A DNA stretch of 32,386 bases from Chloroflexi bacterium TSY (GTDB lineage: Bacteria > Chloroflexota > Anaerolineae > Caldilineales > Caldilineaceae): NCBI GenBank assembly GCA_019217005.1, contig JAHBNG010000151.1:1-32386 (forward strand). The letters are read 5' to 3'. A program made the position numbers and the translations under genes. Below, piece by piece: positions 1 through 9,149 of the stretch. Numbering within the stretch: position 1 is the stretch's first letter; each line of letters starts with the position of its first letter. The notes beneath the pieces are model-generated. The model was not told where the DNA came from. It did not search any database and was given only the letters and a program-made list of their open reading frames with translations.

Positions 1-944
1 AATCTGAATGGGATGCAAATTTTGGCGAGTGAGCATGAAGAGGGCGAACGTTGATTTCACCAGACGTTGCGACCTGTGCTGCCTGTCTTGATGAACTATT
101 CGACTCGAACGATCGGCGTCACGGGTATCCCTTCACCAATTATACCCCTTGTGGACCGTGCTTTACCATCATCACCAACCTGCCCTATGACGGTACAGGT
201 TATGGCACGGATGGTCATATTTGGGGTGGTGAGGCGTTGTTGGCAGATTTGGCCGAATTCCAACGCCTCTGCCACTTAGAATATCTGCCTCTTCCAGGGA
301 GAGATGCGGCGAGCCGTCATCCATTGCGCATTGCCTTTGCCTATCTGCGTACTCGATTGCTAGAAGCTGATGCATTAGAGCTCATCCCAGGTCTCTCACC
401 CCAGGAAGCACACATACTGGACGATATGTTGATCAAGCAGCTCAATACACCACTGACCAGCAGCATGGGACGGCTTTTTGATGCAGTCAGCGCTCTATTG
501 GGCTTCTGTTCAGAGGCGACTTACGAAGCACAGGCTGCTATTGCCTTAGAGAATGGGGCACTCCAGAGCCAATATGATGGCGCTGGTTACACCTTTTCTG
601 TGACAGACGGTCAGGTAAAGATCGCTGCACTCTGTGCCGAAATCGTGTTCGATGTTACGTCCGGGCGTAGTCGTAACGACATTGCGCGCCGTTTCCATCA
701 TACCATAGCGGAGATGTCAGTCGGGATGGCGCGGTATGCACGTGCCCAGTTAGATGATGCGGCGCCCAACATCGTTGCCCTCTCTGGCGGCGTCTGGCAG
801 AATCGGTTGCTGCTCGAACTCAGCGTACCCTTGTTGAAAAATGCTGGCTTTGATGTGCTGCTTCATCATGCCGTGCCAGCCAATGATGGTGGGATTGCCT
901 ATGGTCAAGCAGCAATTGCCGCGGCGCAATTAACCACTAGATAG
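1..944 (+). pseudogene. hypF: HypF remnant (carbamoyltransferase for NiFe-hydrogenase maturation), internally deleted and frameshifted
   Basis: HypF normally makes the CN ligands of the NiFe site from carbamoyl phosphate, with an acylphosphatase domain, two zinc fingers, a YrdC domain and a Kae1-like domain in about 750 residues. Positions 1-42 encode, in frame 1, the last part of the acylphosphatase linker (QILASEHEEG). The text then resumes in frame 3 as RTLISPDVATCAAC from about 45, so one base is missing from the G run at 42-45. The first zinc-finger CxxC is present, but the first Cys of its partner pair is Tyr (NYTPCGPC). At about 185-192 the text jumps from TIITNLPYD straight into GTGYGTDGHIWGGE, deep inside the Kae1-like domain. 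The second zinc finger, all of YrdC and the HHxxAH metal motif are therefore gone, roughly 350 residues. The rest of the Kae1-like domain runs intact to its usual end (SGGVWQNR, NDGGIAYGQA). The stop is 9 bases before hypC. It cannot be a working HypF. Confidence 0.88.
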
Positions 945-953
945 GAGATTCAA

Positions 954-1208
954 ATGTGCTTAGGAATACCGGGACAGATCACTGAAAAATGGATCGACTC
1001 CGATTCTGGTCTATCTATGGCGCGTGTCGATTTTGGTGGGGTGGGCAAGGAGATCTGTCTATCTTTTGAGCCGGATGCACAAATGAACGACTATGTGCTG
1101 GTACATGTGGGATTTGCGATCAGCCGGATTGACGAGTCAGAAGCGCAGCAGACTCTTGAACTTCTCAGACAAATGGGGGAATTGGAGGCAGAGTTGAACG
1201 TCGTATGA
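954..1208 (+). CDS. hypC: HypC, hydrogenase maturation chaperone
   Basis: HypC is a small cytosolic chaperone. It pairs with HypD to carry the Fe(CN)2CO unit and deliver it to the large subunit of a NiFe hydrogenase. The 84-residue product has the family's length and N-terminus MCLGIPGQI, in which Cys2 (exposed after Met removal) is the iron-ligating residue. The conserved YVLVHVGFAISRIDE segment is also present. AGGAG lies 8-12 bases upstream (about 942-946). It directly follows the hypF remnant and precedes the molybdenum-hydroxylase gene by about 33 bases. The sequence itself shows no damage, in contrast to its neighbours. Confidence 0.93.
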   Translation: MCLGIPGQITEKWIDSDSGLSMARVDFGGVGKEICLSFEPDAQMNDYVLVHVGFAISRIDESEAQQTLELLRQMGELEAELNVV

Positions 1209-1241
1209 CCGGTCACCATATGACCGAAACGGAGAATGATA

Positions 1242-3565
1242 ATGGCTACAGAAATCAAACAACTTGAACATAAGACAAATAATGGTCAACAGACCAATTC
1301 AAATGGCTATCATATCATTGGCACGCGCCCGATTCGACATGACGGGCTGGATAAAGTAACGGGTCGGGCATGCTATGGAGCGGACATTCATTTGCCCAAT
1401 ATGCTTTACGGCAAAGTGCTGCGCAGCCCTCATGCCTATGCCCGTATTCTAAGCATTGATACCAGCAAGGCCGAGGCGCTAGATGGTGTGGAGTCTATCG
1501 TAACAGGGATAGACATGCCCGAGGCTGCGGACAAGATTCAGGAGATGGGTGAAGATGCAGTCAACCTACGTTTTCTGAGTAACAATCTGCTCGCCCATGA
1601 TAAAGTACTCTATCATGGACACCCCATTGCTGCCGTGGCCGCAAATAGTCCACATATAGCCGAAGAAGCCATCCAACTCATCGATGTCGAATACGAAATA
1701 TTGCCTCATGTGTTGGACGTGCGTGCAGCTATGCAGCCCGACGCACCAATCCTCCTCGCTAGCTTGCGCACAGATGAATTGGGCAAGCGGGGCAACAATC
1801 CCACAAACATTGCCCAACACTTCCAGCACAAACGGGGCGACCTGGATGCTGGTTTCGCAGACGCAGACCAAATCATTGAGCGCGAATTTACCACAAGCAT
1901 GGTCCACCAGGGCTACATCGAGCCACACTCGTCAACCGTCCACTACAAACAGGATGGTCACGTAGAGGTCTGGACGAGCACCCAGGGCGCGTTTAATATC
2001 CGCAGTCAGCTTGCAGAACTACTAGATCTGCCCATCTCCATGATTAAGGTGACGCCCCAGGAAATCGGTGGTGGTTTTGGTGGCAAGTTTACTGCCTACA
2101 CGGATGTTCCTGCTACCCTTCTTTCCAAGAAAGCCGGATATCGCCCAGTCAAGATAACGATGTCACGGACTGAGGTACTACAGGCGACCGGTCCGACAGC
2201 TGGCTCCTATATTCGGATCAAAATGGGGGCGACCAAAGAGGGACGTATTACGGCGGCTGAAGCGTACATGGTCTACGAAGCAGGTGCTTACCCGGGATCG
2301 CCAGTCGGTGCAGGAGCAGGCGTGATTTTTGCACCCTATAAGCTGGACAATGTGCAAATCGACGGCTATGATGTGGTTGTCAATAAGCCAAAAACATCCG
2401 CCTATCGTGCACCTGGCGCAACAAATGCTGCCTTTGCGTCAGAATCAGTCATAGACGAGTTGGCCGAGCGGCTCAAGATCGATCCACTAAAGTTTCGTCT
2501 GATCAACGCAGCGGAGGAAGGAGACCGACGGCCAGATGGTCCTATCTTTCCACGGATAGGGTTTAAAGAGACGGTGGAGGCCGCTCTGGCACACCCCCAC
2601 TACACGGCACCATTGACAACATCCTCAGTGGAGCAAGATGGTCAGCGTCCCATGCTCATCGGGCGTGGTGTTGCTTCTGGCTTTTGGTTCAATGGTGGAG
2701 GTAAATCCAGCGCGTTTGGCAGCCTGAATCCTGATGGAACAGTGAACCTGGTTGAAGGTTCTACCGACATCGGTGGCTCGCGTGCATCCATTGCCATGCA
2801 ATTGGCCGAAACCCTGGGCATTGCCGCCGAGGATGTGCATCCCGAGGTGGTCGATACAGACACCATTGGCTTCAATGATGGCACGGGTGGCAGCCGTGTG
2901 ACCTTTGCCACAGGCATTGCTGCCTACGAGCTTGGTCTGCAACTGCGTGCAAAGATGAGCGAGCAATTAGCTGATCTATGGAATGTGGAACCAGATCAGG
3001 TTACATTTCACAATGGTCTCTTCTCTGGGAATGGGCATCAATTGACATTCAAAGAGGCTGCCGCCGAACTCGACAGGGCATCCAAACCCGTCGTGGCGAG
3101 TGCCTCAGTTCAGCCGACAGGTGTTGGACCCGGCTTTGGCACTCATATTGTTGATGTAGCAGTTGATCCAGAAACAGGCAAAGTGTTTATCCTGCGATAT
3201 ACTGTGATTCAAGATGCTGGTAAAACAATCCACCCAAGCTATGTTGAGGGCAAATGCAGGGCGGAGCCGCCCAAGGTATCGGCTGGGCGCTTAATGAGGA
3301 GTACTTTTACGATGAAACAGGTCATTTGATGAACTCAAGTCTGCTTGATTATCGGATGCCCACGGCACTTGACCTGCCCATGATCGATACAGTGATTGTG
3401 GAGGTTCCGAACCCTGGCCATCCCTATGGTGTACGTGGGGTCGGAGAAGTACCTATTATACCGCCTGCGGCAGCTCTGGCCAATGCGATTTATCGGGCCA
3501 CTGGGACTCGTATTAAGACCTTACCCATGTCGCCAGGGCGGGTGTTAGAAAGTATCCGGGAGTGA
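1242..3565 (+). pseudogene. Xanthine dehydrogenase/aldehyde oxidase-family molybdopterin-binding large subunit, frameshifted near the C-terminus
   Basis: The product belongs to the molybdenum hydroxylase large subunits (aldehyde oxidase, xanthine dehydrogenase, CoxL-like). Visible landmarks are GTRPIRHDGLDKVTGRACYGADI at the N-terminus, the EIGGGFGGK Moco loop, and SAYRAPGATNAAF. The last differs from the AYxCSFR active-site loop of form I CO dehydrogenase, so a CO dehydrogenase role is not supported. The start chosen is ATG 1242, six bases after GGAGA; an ATG at 1236 touches that motif. The reading frame breaks at 3249-3253: GAG GGC AAA TGC should read GAG GGC CAA ATG CAG (EGQMQGG), i.e. one C is lost. 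The following frame continues perfectly (GGAAQGIGWALNEEY through YGVRGVGEVPI) to the stop at 3565. The break removes the segment with the catalytic Glu of the GVGE motif. Rejoined length is about 773 residues, normal for the family. No FAD or 2Fe-2S partner subunit lies nearby. Confidence 0.87.
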
Positions 3566-3624
3566 TGCTCCTCACTTGCAAAATATGCTTTCTGACACAC
3601 TTTAGGGGTCAATCGGATCTTATC

Positions 3625-4761
3625 ATGAAACATTTAGACGAATATCGCGATGGCGAGGCTGTACGACAGGTATTGAATGAAATTGAGCGCTCGGTCACGC
3701 AGCCGTGGGTGCTGATGGAGGTCTGTGGGGGGCAGACCCACAGCATCATTCGTTATGGGCTAGACAAGCTACTGCCGGAGCAGATTCGGCTTGTGCATGG
3801 GCCTGGTTGCCCTGTCTGTGTGACGCCATTGGAATTGATCGACAAGGCCCTTGCCCTGGCTGCACGACCGGATATCATCTTTGCAAGCTATGGTGATATG
3901 TTGCGCGTCCCGGACTCCTTTCTCTATGCCGATGATGGCAGCGTGATGGCCAACGATCTCTTTGGCGTCAAGAGTCGAGGTGGCGATGTGCGCATTGTCT
4001 ATTCCCCCCTGGATGCACTCGTGATGGCGCAAGAGAATCCCGACAAGATGGTTGTTTTCTTTGCCATCGGTTTTGAAACCACAGCCCCTGCCAACGCAAT
4101 GGCTGTGCGGCAGGCAGCGCGCCAGGGGATCGACAACTTCTGTGTATTGGTGAGCCATGTGACCGTGCCACCCGCCATCGCGACCATTATGGAATCCCCC
4201 AACTGTCAAGTGAATGGATTTCTAGCTGCCGGTCATGTCTGTACTGTCATGGGGATGGATGAGTATGGTCCACTGGCCGAACGCTATCAAGTTCCGATTG
4301 TGGTGACGGGTTTCGAGCTGCTGGATCTGAGTTACGGCATCCTCTCGGCTATCCGTCAGCTAGAGGCCGGGCGCTTTGATGTCGAAAACGCGTACGCTCG
4401 TTCCGTTCCTGCCCAAGGAAATCTGGCCGCGCAAAGCGTAATTGCAGATGTCTTCGATGTATGCGACAGAGCATGGCGCGGCATCGGCGTGATTCCCCAA
4501 AGCGGCTATCAACTCCGCGACGCTTATGCGGCCTTTGACGCTGAGAGACGCTTCCCCGATGTCGCAATCATTGCGGCTGTTGAGCCGGACTCCTGTCAGA
4601 GTGGACTTGTCTTGCAGGGCCTGATTCGACCGGATGCTTGTCCAGCGTTTGGCAAACAATGTACGCCGCTGACGCCGTTGGGCGCAACCATGGTCTCTAG
4701 CGAAGGGGCGTGTGCAGCGTACTATAAATATGGGCGTATCGCCGATATCGTCGTCACTTGA
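3625..4761 (+). CDS. hypD: HypD, 4Fe-4S hydrogenase maturation protein
   Basis: HypD is the iron-sulfur scaffold on which, with HypC, the Fe(CN)2CO group of NiFe hydrogenases is assembled. The 378-residue product has the family's size and all its signature motifs: CGGQTHSI at about 34-41, [10 protein letters not shown] at about 59-68, the GFETTAP segment, and the C-terminal cysteine region ending [16 protein letters not shown]. The start was set at ATG 3625 ([10 protein letters not shown]), which fits family N-termini; an open frame extends upstream to 3562 but without family similarity. The Shine-Dalgarno signal (AGGGG at 3604-3608) is weak and distant. hypE, the usual next gene, is absent; a terminator follows. 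HypD looks intact although hypF upstream is destroyed. Confidence 0.93.
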   Translation: MKHLDEYRDGEAVRQVLNEIERSVTQPWVLMEVCGGQTHSIIRYGLDKLLPEQIRLVHGPGCPVCVTPLELIDKALALAARPDIIFASYGDMLRVPDSFLYADDGSVMANDLFGVKSRGGDVRIVYSPLDALVMAQENPDKMVVFFAIGFETTAPANAMAVRQAARQGIDNFCVLVSHVTVPPAIATIMESPNCQVNGFLAAGHVCTVMGMDEYGPLAERYQVPIVVTGFELLDLSYGILSAIRQLEAGRFDVENAYARSVPAQGNLAAQSVIADVFDVCDRAWRGIGVIPQSGYQLRDAYAAFDAERRFPDVAIIAAVEPDSCQSGLVLQGLIRPDACPAFGKQCTPLTPLGATMVSSEGACAAYYKYGRIADIVVT

Positions 4762-4798
4762 CCCCCAATCTATCCTGACCAACTGACTAGCAAATTTT

Positions 4799-4835
4799 CT
4801 CGCCAGATGGCCGTTGCCTCTGGCGAGTTTTTATT
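4799..4835 (+). terminator. Rho-independent terminator after hypD
   Basis: Perfect 9-bp stem CTCGCCAGA (4799-4807) / TCTGGCGAG (4819-4827), an 11-base loop, then TTTTTATT. It ends the hyp transcript 38 bases after the hypD stop codon. Confidence 0.88.
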
Positions 4836-4871
4836 ATATGGTTGTTGGCGGAGGAGTTGTTGCGTCCTCCA

Positions 4872-4972
4872 TACATATGCCGCACGAGCAGAAAAATTTA
4901 ATGTGAATTTGAACGGTTTTAGCCGGGTAAGGACGACAAATTCACTTTAAATTTATGGCCGTGCTCAGTACA
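4872..4972. repeat. Palindromic dispersed repeat, family 1, copy a
   Basis: About 100 bp with near-identical inverted arms AAATTTAATGTGAATTTG (4894-4911) and CAAATTCACTTTAAATTT (4937-4954), one mismatch in 18. The loop contains GGTTTTAGCCGGGT and the outer ends contain GCCGCACGAGC and GGCCGTGCTCAGTA. Related copies lie at 23535-23632 (opposite orientation) and 30152-30249, and a shorter relative at 9001-9072. It has no coding potential. It looks like a MITE-type element inserted at a TA-rich site. Confidence 0.7.
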
Positions 4973-5052
4973 CTTCACTCGCTCATAGATAGCAGTAATG
5001 AGTTTGACGTGAACGGAACGCTGTATCTATACAATTCATAGGAGGCAATACT

Positions 5053-6372
5053 ATGAGATTTCTCAAGGAATCTAGACGAGTTGTCACAGGACAACTTGTG
5101 CTAGCCGTGTTGCTCGTTGCGTTATTGATGGTGGGAGTCACCCAGACAGCTTATGCGACCGACTTCCGCGGCGGTGACACCATTGTTGTCAACGCAGAAG
5201 AAGTCATTGACGATGATCTGTTCATTGCTGGTCAAACAGTTGTTGTGAACGGCACTGTGAATGGCAATCTATTTGCCACAGGCACATCGGTTACTGTGAA
5301 TGGCAGAGTGGACGGGAGTCTGTTTATAGCGGGTCAAGAGTTAGTCAGTAATGGCACTGTCGACGGCAGCGTCTATGCGGGTGGTTATGCATTTGCGCTT
5401 GGTCCCGAAGCGTCGATTGGCCGCAATCTGAATTTCGGCGGCTTTAGCCTGACAACAGCACAGGGCAGCCAAATAAGCCGTAGTCTCTATGGCGGCGGCT
5501 ATCAGATGATCCTAGACGGGGAAGTCATGAACGATGTCAACATCGGCGCGGGCGCGCTCGAATTGAACGGCATCGTGGGTGGTGATGTGCTCGGAGAGGT
5601 CGATAGCTCTGCAAATGGAGAAACTGTCTACATACCCCCATTTGCAGGCGTCTCCAAAGTCGTGCAGCCAGGTCTACGCGTCAGCGAGAGCGCTCAAGTG
5701 GGTGGCACTGTCAATGTGGTGGTCAATGCCGCGCCCGCAGTAACGGATACCACAAATCCCCTGATTGCTTTTGTCAATCAACACTTACGCTGGGTTTTGG
5801 GTGAATCCATCTCCCTTCTGCTGGTCGGTGCGCTCTTTCTCATGGTGTGGCCCAAAGCAGTGAAAGCACCAAGTGATGAAGTGCAGTCACATTGGTTATC
5901 TGATCTGGGTGTTGGCCTTCTGACTGTGGTTGTCATCGTCCTGGCTCTGCCTCTGCTGCTTATCCTGCTTGTTGCCTTGGCCGTGCTTGGTGGATTTCTC
6001 ACGCTAGGGCAATTGGCTGGCCACATTCTGGGTCTTGGTTTGACATCGATTGGTCTGGGGTTAGCCATTGTGTTCTTTATCATGGCAATGCTGACAAAGA
6101 TCATTGTCGCCTATGCAGGTGGACGCCTGATTCTTGTTCGTTTGATTCCGAATATGGAGGAGGGTCGCCTGACGAGTCTCTTGGCACTAGCGCTCGGCAT
6201 CTTGGTCTACATGTTGCTGCGTGCGATTCCCTTTGGCATCGGCTGGATCACGGGAATGTTGGTCACCCTGATTGGACTGGGGGCCATCTACTTTGTTGTC
6301 AGAAATGGTGGCAAAACTTCAACCATTGCGTCGCCGCCCGTGGGAGGAATGCCTAGGGAGTTACCGGCATGA
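5053..6372 (+). CDS. Bactofilin-like polymer-forming membrane protein
   Basis: The 439-residue product starts after a clear AGGAGG site (about 5040-5045). It has an N-terminal signal peptide: basic RFLKESRR, a long hydrophobic stretch at about 15-32, and possible cleavage after AYA at 36. Residues of about 40-250 form a run of short beta repeats (VVVNGTVNGNLFATG, VTVNGRVDGSLFIAG, LVSNGTVDGSVYAGG), as in the polymer-forming cytoskeletal (bactofilin) fold. The last about 190 residues hold several hydrophobic segments (for example VVVIVLALPLLLILLVALAVLGG). This layout, an exported beta-solenoid plus a polytopic C-terminus, is common in Chloroflexota and Firmicutes and is distinct from cytosolic bactofilins. 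A role in envelope organisation is inference. It is followed 43 bases later by the helix-hairpin-helix gene. Confidence 0.78.
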   Translation: MRFLKESRRVVTGQLVLAVLLVALLMVGVTQTAYATDFRGGDTIVVNAEEVIDDDLFIAGQTVVVNGTVNGNLFATGTSVTVNGRVDGSLFIAGQELVSNGTVDGSVYAGGYAFALGPEASIGRNLNFGGFSLTTAQGSQISRSLYGGGYQMILDGEVMNDVNIGAGALELNGIVGGDVLGEVDSSANGETVYIPPFAGVSKVVQPGLRVSESAQVGGTVNVVVNAAPAVTDTTNPLIAFVNQHLRWVLGESISLLLVGALFLMVWPKAVKAPSDEVQSHWLSDLGVGLLTVVVIVLALPLLLILLVALAVLGGFLTLGQLAGHILGLGLTSIGLGLAIVFFIMAMLTKIIVAYAGGRLILVRLIPNMEEGRLTSLLALALGILVYMLLRAIPFGIGWITGMLVTLIGLGAIYFVVRNGGKTSTIASPPVGGMPRELPA

Positions 6373-6415
6373 CAATCAACGTTTTATATTCACACGATGC
6401 GTTGAGGGGAAGGAG

Positions 6416-7306
6416 ATGAAGACGACAAATAATGGGTCACACCCCGCACCAACCAATCAAGAGATTGCGCAGCAGTTGGAAGCAGTAGCGGAACTGCTCG
6501 ACGCGCAGCAAGCAAACCCGTTCCGCGTGCGTGCCTATCGCATGGCAGCAGAAACCGTACGCGGATTAGCGGAGCCTGCAGCCAAGCTCTTGGAAAAAGA
6601 TGGAGTAGATGGGTTGCAACGCTTGCCGAACATTGGCGAATCGATTGCGCGCGCCATTGAACAGCTTCTTCACAGGGGCAAACTGAATTTACTCGAGCGG
6701 CTGCGTGGCGAGATTGCGCCGGTACGCGTCCTCTCCACGGTCCCGGGCATTGGGCCAAAGCTGGCCGAACTGATTCACGAAAAGCTGGATATCGAAACGC
6801 TCATCGACTTGCAGACTGCTGCTTATGATGGACGTCTAGATGAAGTGCCTGGCTTTGGTCCCAAACGTCTGCGCGGCATACGCGAATCGCTCGCTGGGCG
6901 TTTACGTCGGGTTTCGCCAGCATCTGCACGGATTCGCCCCGCCCCAGCAGACCAGCCATCAGTTGACGAGCTGTTAGATGTGGACCGTGAATATCGCGAA
7001 AAGGTGCGCGCCAAGACGCTTCCGCGCATCGCCCCCCGACGGTTCAATCCAACTCATGAGGCGTGGCTTCCGGTGCTCCATACCGACCGGGGTCCGACGC
7101 ATTACACAGCTCTTTATTCCAATACGGCGCGTGCACACGAATTGGGCACGATTCATGATTGGGTCGTCATCTATCGAGATGGCAAGAATCAAAATGGGCA
7201 ATGGACAGTTGTGACCGCTCGCTATGGGCCAATGCAGGGAAGACGTATCGTACGTGGGCGCGAGGCAGAGTGCCAGAAATACTACACGATACTTGCTCAG
7301 AATTGA
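6416..7306 (+). CDS. Helix-hairpin-helix protein with PolX-type N-terminal domain
   Basis: The start ATG 6416 has GGGGAAGGAG just upstream. The 296-residue product opens with a DNA-polymerase-beta/PolX-like eight-kilodalton-type domain (NQEIAQQLEAVAELLDAQQANPFRVRAYRMAAETV). Successive helix-hairpin-helix motifs follow: LQRLPNIGESIARAIEQLL, LSTVPGIGPKLAELI and LDEVPGFGPKRLRGI. There is no polymerase palm (no GDxD pair) and no PHP phosphatase motif, so it is not a whole PolX. The C-terminal about 100 residues (FNPTHEAWLPVLHTDRGPTHYTALYSNT, WTVVTARYG, GREAECQKYY) form a separate domain I know only as a conserved tail of such HhH proteins. It probably binds DNA; no enzymatic activity can be assigned. 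Confidence 0.75.
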   Translation: MKTTNNGSHPAPTNQEIAQQLEAVAELLDAQQANPFRVRAYRMAAETVRGLAEPAAKLLEKDGVDGLQRLPNIGESIARAIEQLLHRGKLNLLERLRGEIAPVRVLSTVPGIGPKLAELIHEKLDIETLIDLQTAAYDGRLDEVPGFGPKRLRGIRESLAGRLRRVSPASARIRPAPADQPSVDELLDVDREYREKVRAKTLPRIAPRRFNPTHEAWLPVLHTDRGPTHYTALYSNTARAHELGTIHDWVVIYRDGKNQNGQWTVVTARYGPMQGRRIVRGREAECQKYYTILAQN

Positions 7307-7452
7307 GAATCAATCATCTGTAGATTCAGACCGTCCATCTGGTTAGGGCAGAGTCTCTCCAGGTGTCGGGTCAGGGAAACACAATTTCCAGGTATAGTAT
7401 AGATGAGTCGTTGTATCTTTTCCTAAATTTACTTAAAACAAGGAGGATATAG

Positions 7453-8976
7453 ATGTCTATTAACAATTTCAAGGTGATCACGATAGTCACCACAATGATC
7501 GTCTTGGGCCTTCTGGTTGCCGGCTGTGGCGTTCCTGCTCCAGGATCCGAAGCAATTGTGGCGGCGGCTGGTGATTCCGTTCCTGCCGCGCCCATTGCAG
7601 TTGGCGCAACTGAGTTGGCTGGCTCTGGCCCAGACCATCCATTGATGCCCACTACCGATTGGATGCAGATTCATGAGGGCGAATATCTCTGGTACGCCTT
7701 CCACTACGACTTTGATGAGGACTTTGCACCCGTTGAGATCCGCATGTACAGCGAGCCAGAAGATGGCGCAGTTCTCACCATCCGCAATGCCGAGCAAGCC
7801 GAGAAGTGGCGCGCTGATGGAACTCAGGAGCACATTGGCTGCTGCGTTGTCCAAGATTTGGGCAACGACGAAGAGACCGATTATGCAGTCTGGTCAGGAG
7901 ATCTGTTCAGTTCTGGCACCTACTACATTGTGATAGAACATGCAAAGCATCTGACTGGACCGGTTTCCTATCGCTTTGAGTTTGCGAAAGCAGAAGGTGT
8001 CTCGATGCCAGCCGGGCTGTATGCACCAGTTGCTGAAAGTCCGCCGCCAGCACCAATTCCTGAACTTAAGATGGCCGAAGCCGCTCTCGTCGTTGAAGGG
8101 GTAGATAGTGGACCCGATTTCCCCATGATGCCAACGGGTGAGTGGATGGCGTTGGAACAAAGTCAGATGCATTGGTTCGCCTTCGATTATGACTTTGATG
8201 AAGACTTTGCAGCTCTCGAAGTTCGAATGTATACGGAACCGGAAGATAGTGCAATCCTAACGATTCGCAATGCGGAACAGGCCGAGAAGTGGCGAGTCGA
8301 TGGAACGAATGAACACATTGGTTGCTGCACTGTTCAAGATTTGGGTGATGAAGAAACAGATTATGCTGTTTGGTCGGGTGAACTCTTCAGCTCCGGTCGC
8401 TACTATATTGTGATCGAGCATGCCAAAAACATGAGCGAGACGGCTTATTATCGCTTCGAGTTTGTAGCAAGTGAAGGGGTGTCGTTTCCCCAGGGGCTGA
8501 TTGATCCACAGCGAACAGAACCAGTCCCCGCGGCAGAACCTGTTGCAGAAGTTGCGGCTGCTCCCGAGCCAATGAAGTTGCTTGGCATGAATGGAAGCGG
8601 TCCCGACTTTGCGCTTGTTCCAACGGGTGAGTGGACAGAACTGGGGGAGGATCTATATCACTGGTATGCCTTCAAGTATGACTTTGATGAGGACCACAAC
8701 CCGATTGAGATTCGCATATACACCAATCCCGAAGATGGGGCAGTTCTCACCATTCGTAACGCCGAACAGGCCGAAAAATGGCGAGTCGATGGGACACATG
8801 AACACCTCGGCTGTTGTACCGTTCAAGATCTAGGCGATGAGGAGACAGATTATGCTGTCTGGTCAGGAACACTGGGCAGCTCTGGCACCTATTACATCGT
8901 TGTGGAACATGCTGAAAACATGAATGGACCTGTTCATTACATGTTTACCATTGAAGGTGAGGGTATCTCCTACTAG
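7453..8976 (+). CDS. Lipoprotein with three tandem copies of an unrecognised about 160-residue domain
   Basis: AAGGAGG lies 10-16 bases before the ATG. The N-terminus is a lipoprotein signal with lipobox LLVAGC, Cys at about 25. The rest of the 507 residues consists of three repeats, starting near residues 56, 217 and 379. Each has a GSGPDxPLMPTxxW entry, a (W/Y)YAFxYDFDED segment, IRMYxEPEDGAVLTIRNAEQ, AEKWRxDGTxEHIGCC, VQDLGxxETDYAVWSG, and SSGTYYIVxEHA. Repeats are joined by Pro/Ala/Glu-rich linkers. The vicinal Cys pair and the acidic DFDED cluster are kept in all three, suggesting a disulfide or metal site; that is inference. The fold may be a beta-sandwich as in bacterial pre-peptidase C-terminal (PPC-like) domains, but I do not recognise a family. 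Confidence 0.75.
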   Translation: MSINNFKVITIVTTMIVLGLLVAGCGVPAPGSEAIVAAAGDSVPAAPIAVGATELAGSGPDHPLMPTTDWMQIHEGEYLWYAFHYDFDEDFAPVEIRMYSEPEDGAVLTIRNAEQAEKWRADGTQEHIGCCVVQDLGNDEETDYAVWSGDLFSSGTYYIVIEHAKHLTGPVSYRFEFAKAEGVSMPAGLYAPVAESPPPAPIPELKMAEAALVVEGVDSGPDFPMMPTGEWMALEQSQMHWFAFDYDFDEDFAALEVRMYTEPEDSAILTIRNAEQAEKWRVDGTNEHIGCCTVQDLGDEETDYAVWSGELFSSGRYYIVIEHAKNMSETAYYRFEFVASEGVSFPQGLIDPQRTEPVPAAEPVAEVAAAPEPMKLLGMNGSGPDFALVPTGEWTELGEDLYHWYAFKYDFDEDHNPIEIRIYTNPEDGAVLTIRNAEQAEKWRVDGTHEHLGCCTVQDLGDEETDYAVWSGTLGSSGTYYIVVEHAENMNGPVHYMFTIEGEGISY

Positions 8977-9000
8977 GGTGTAGGAGTGTAAGACGACACA

Positions 9001-9072
9001 TATACTCTGCAGCAGCACATTATAACATTACCTCTCGACTAAAAAGTGTTATTTTGTGGCGCTGCTCAGTAT
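9001..9072. repeat. Palindromic element between the lipoprotein gene and its downstream terminator
   Basis: TATACT at 9001 opens an imperfect inverted repeat. The left arm, ATACTCTGCAGCAGCACA then TTATAACA, matches the reverse complement of the right arm, ATACTGAGCAGCGCCACA then AAATAACA. The ends (TATACTGAGC, GGCGCTGCTCAGTATA) resemble the ends of family 1 at 4872, 23535 and 30152, but the centre differs. It is flanked by TA dinucleotides, as expected for IS630/Tc1-type targets. Confidence 0.6.
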
Positions 9073-9097
9073 AACAGGAAAGCTTCAAAGCAGCTCT

Positions 9098-9138
9098 TAC
9101 GACTCCATCAGCCTTGACTGATGGAGTCGTATTCTTTT
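9098..9138 (+). terminator. Rho-independent terminator
   Basis: Perfect 14-bp stem TACGACTCCATCAG (9098-9111) / CTGATGGAGTCGTA (9118-9131), loop CCTTGA, tail TTCTTTTGTGG. It probably ends the lipoprotein transcript, 120 bases after its stop codon, and also isolates the next small gene. Confidence 0.8.
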
Positions 9139-9149
9139 GTGGGGTAGAT

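Noticed and set aside
1242..3565. Molybdenum hydroxylase as aerobic CO dehydrogenase (CoxL)
   Set aside because: The active-site loop reads AYRAPGA rather than the AYxCSFR of form I CoxL, and no CoxM or CoxS gene is present.
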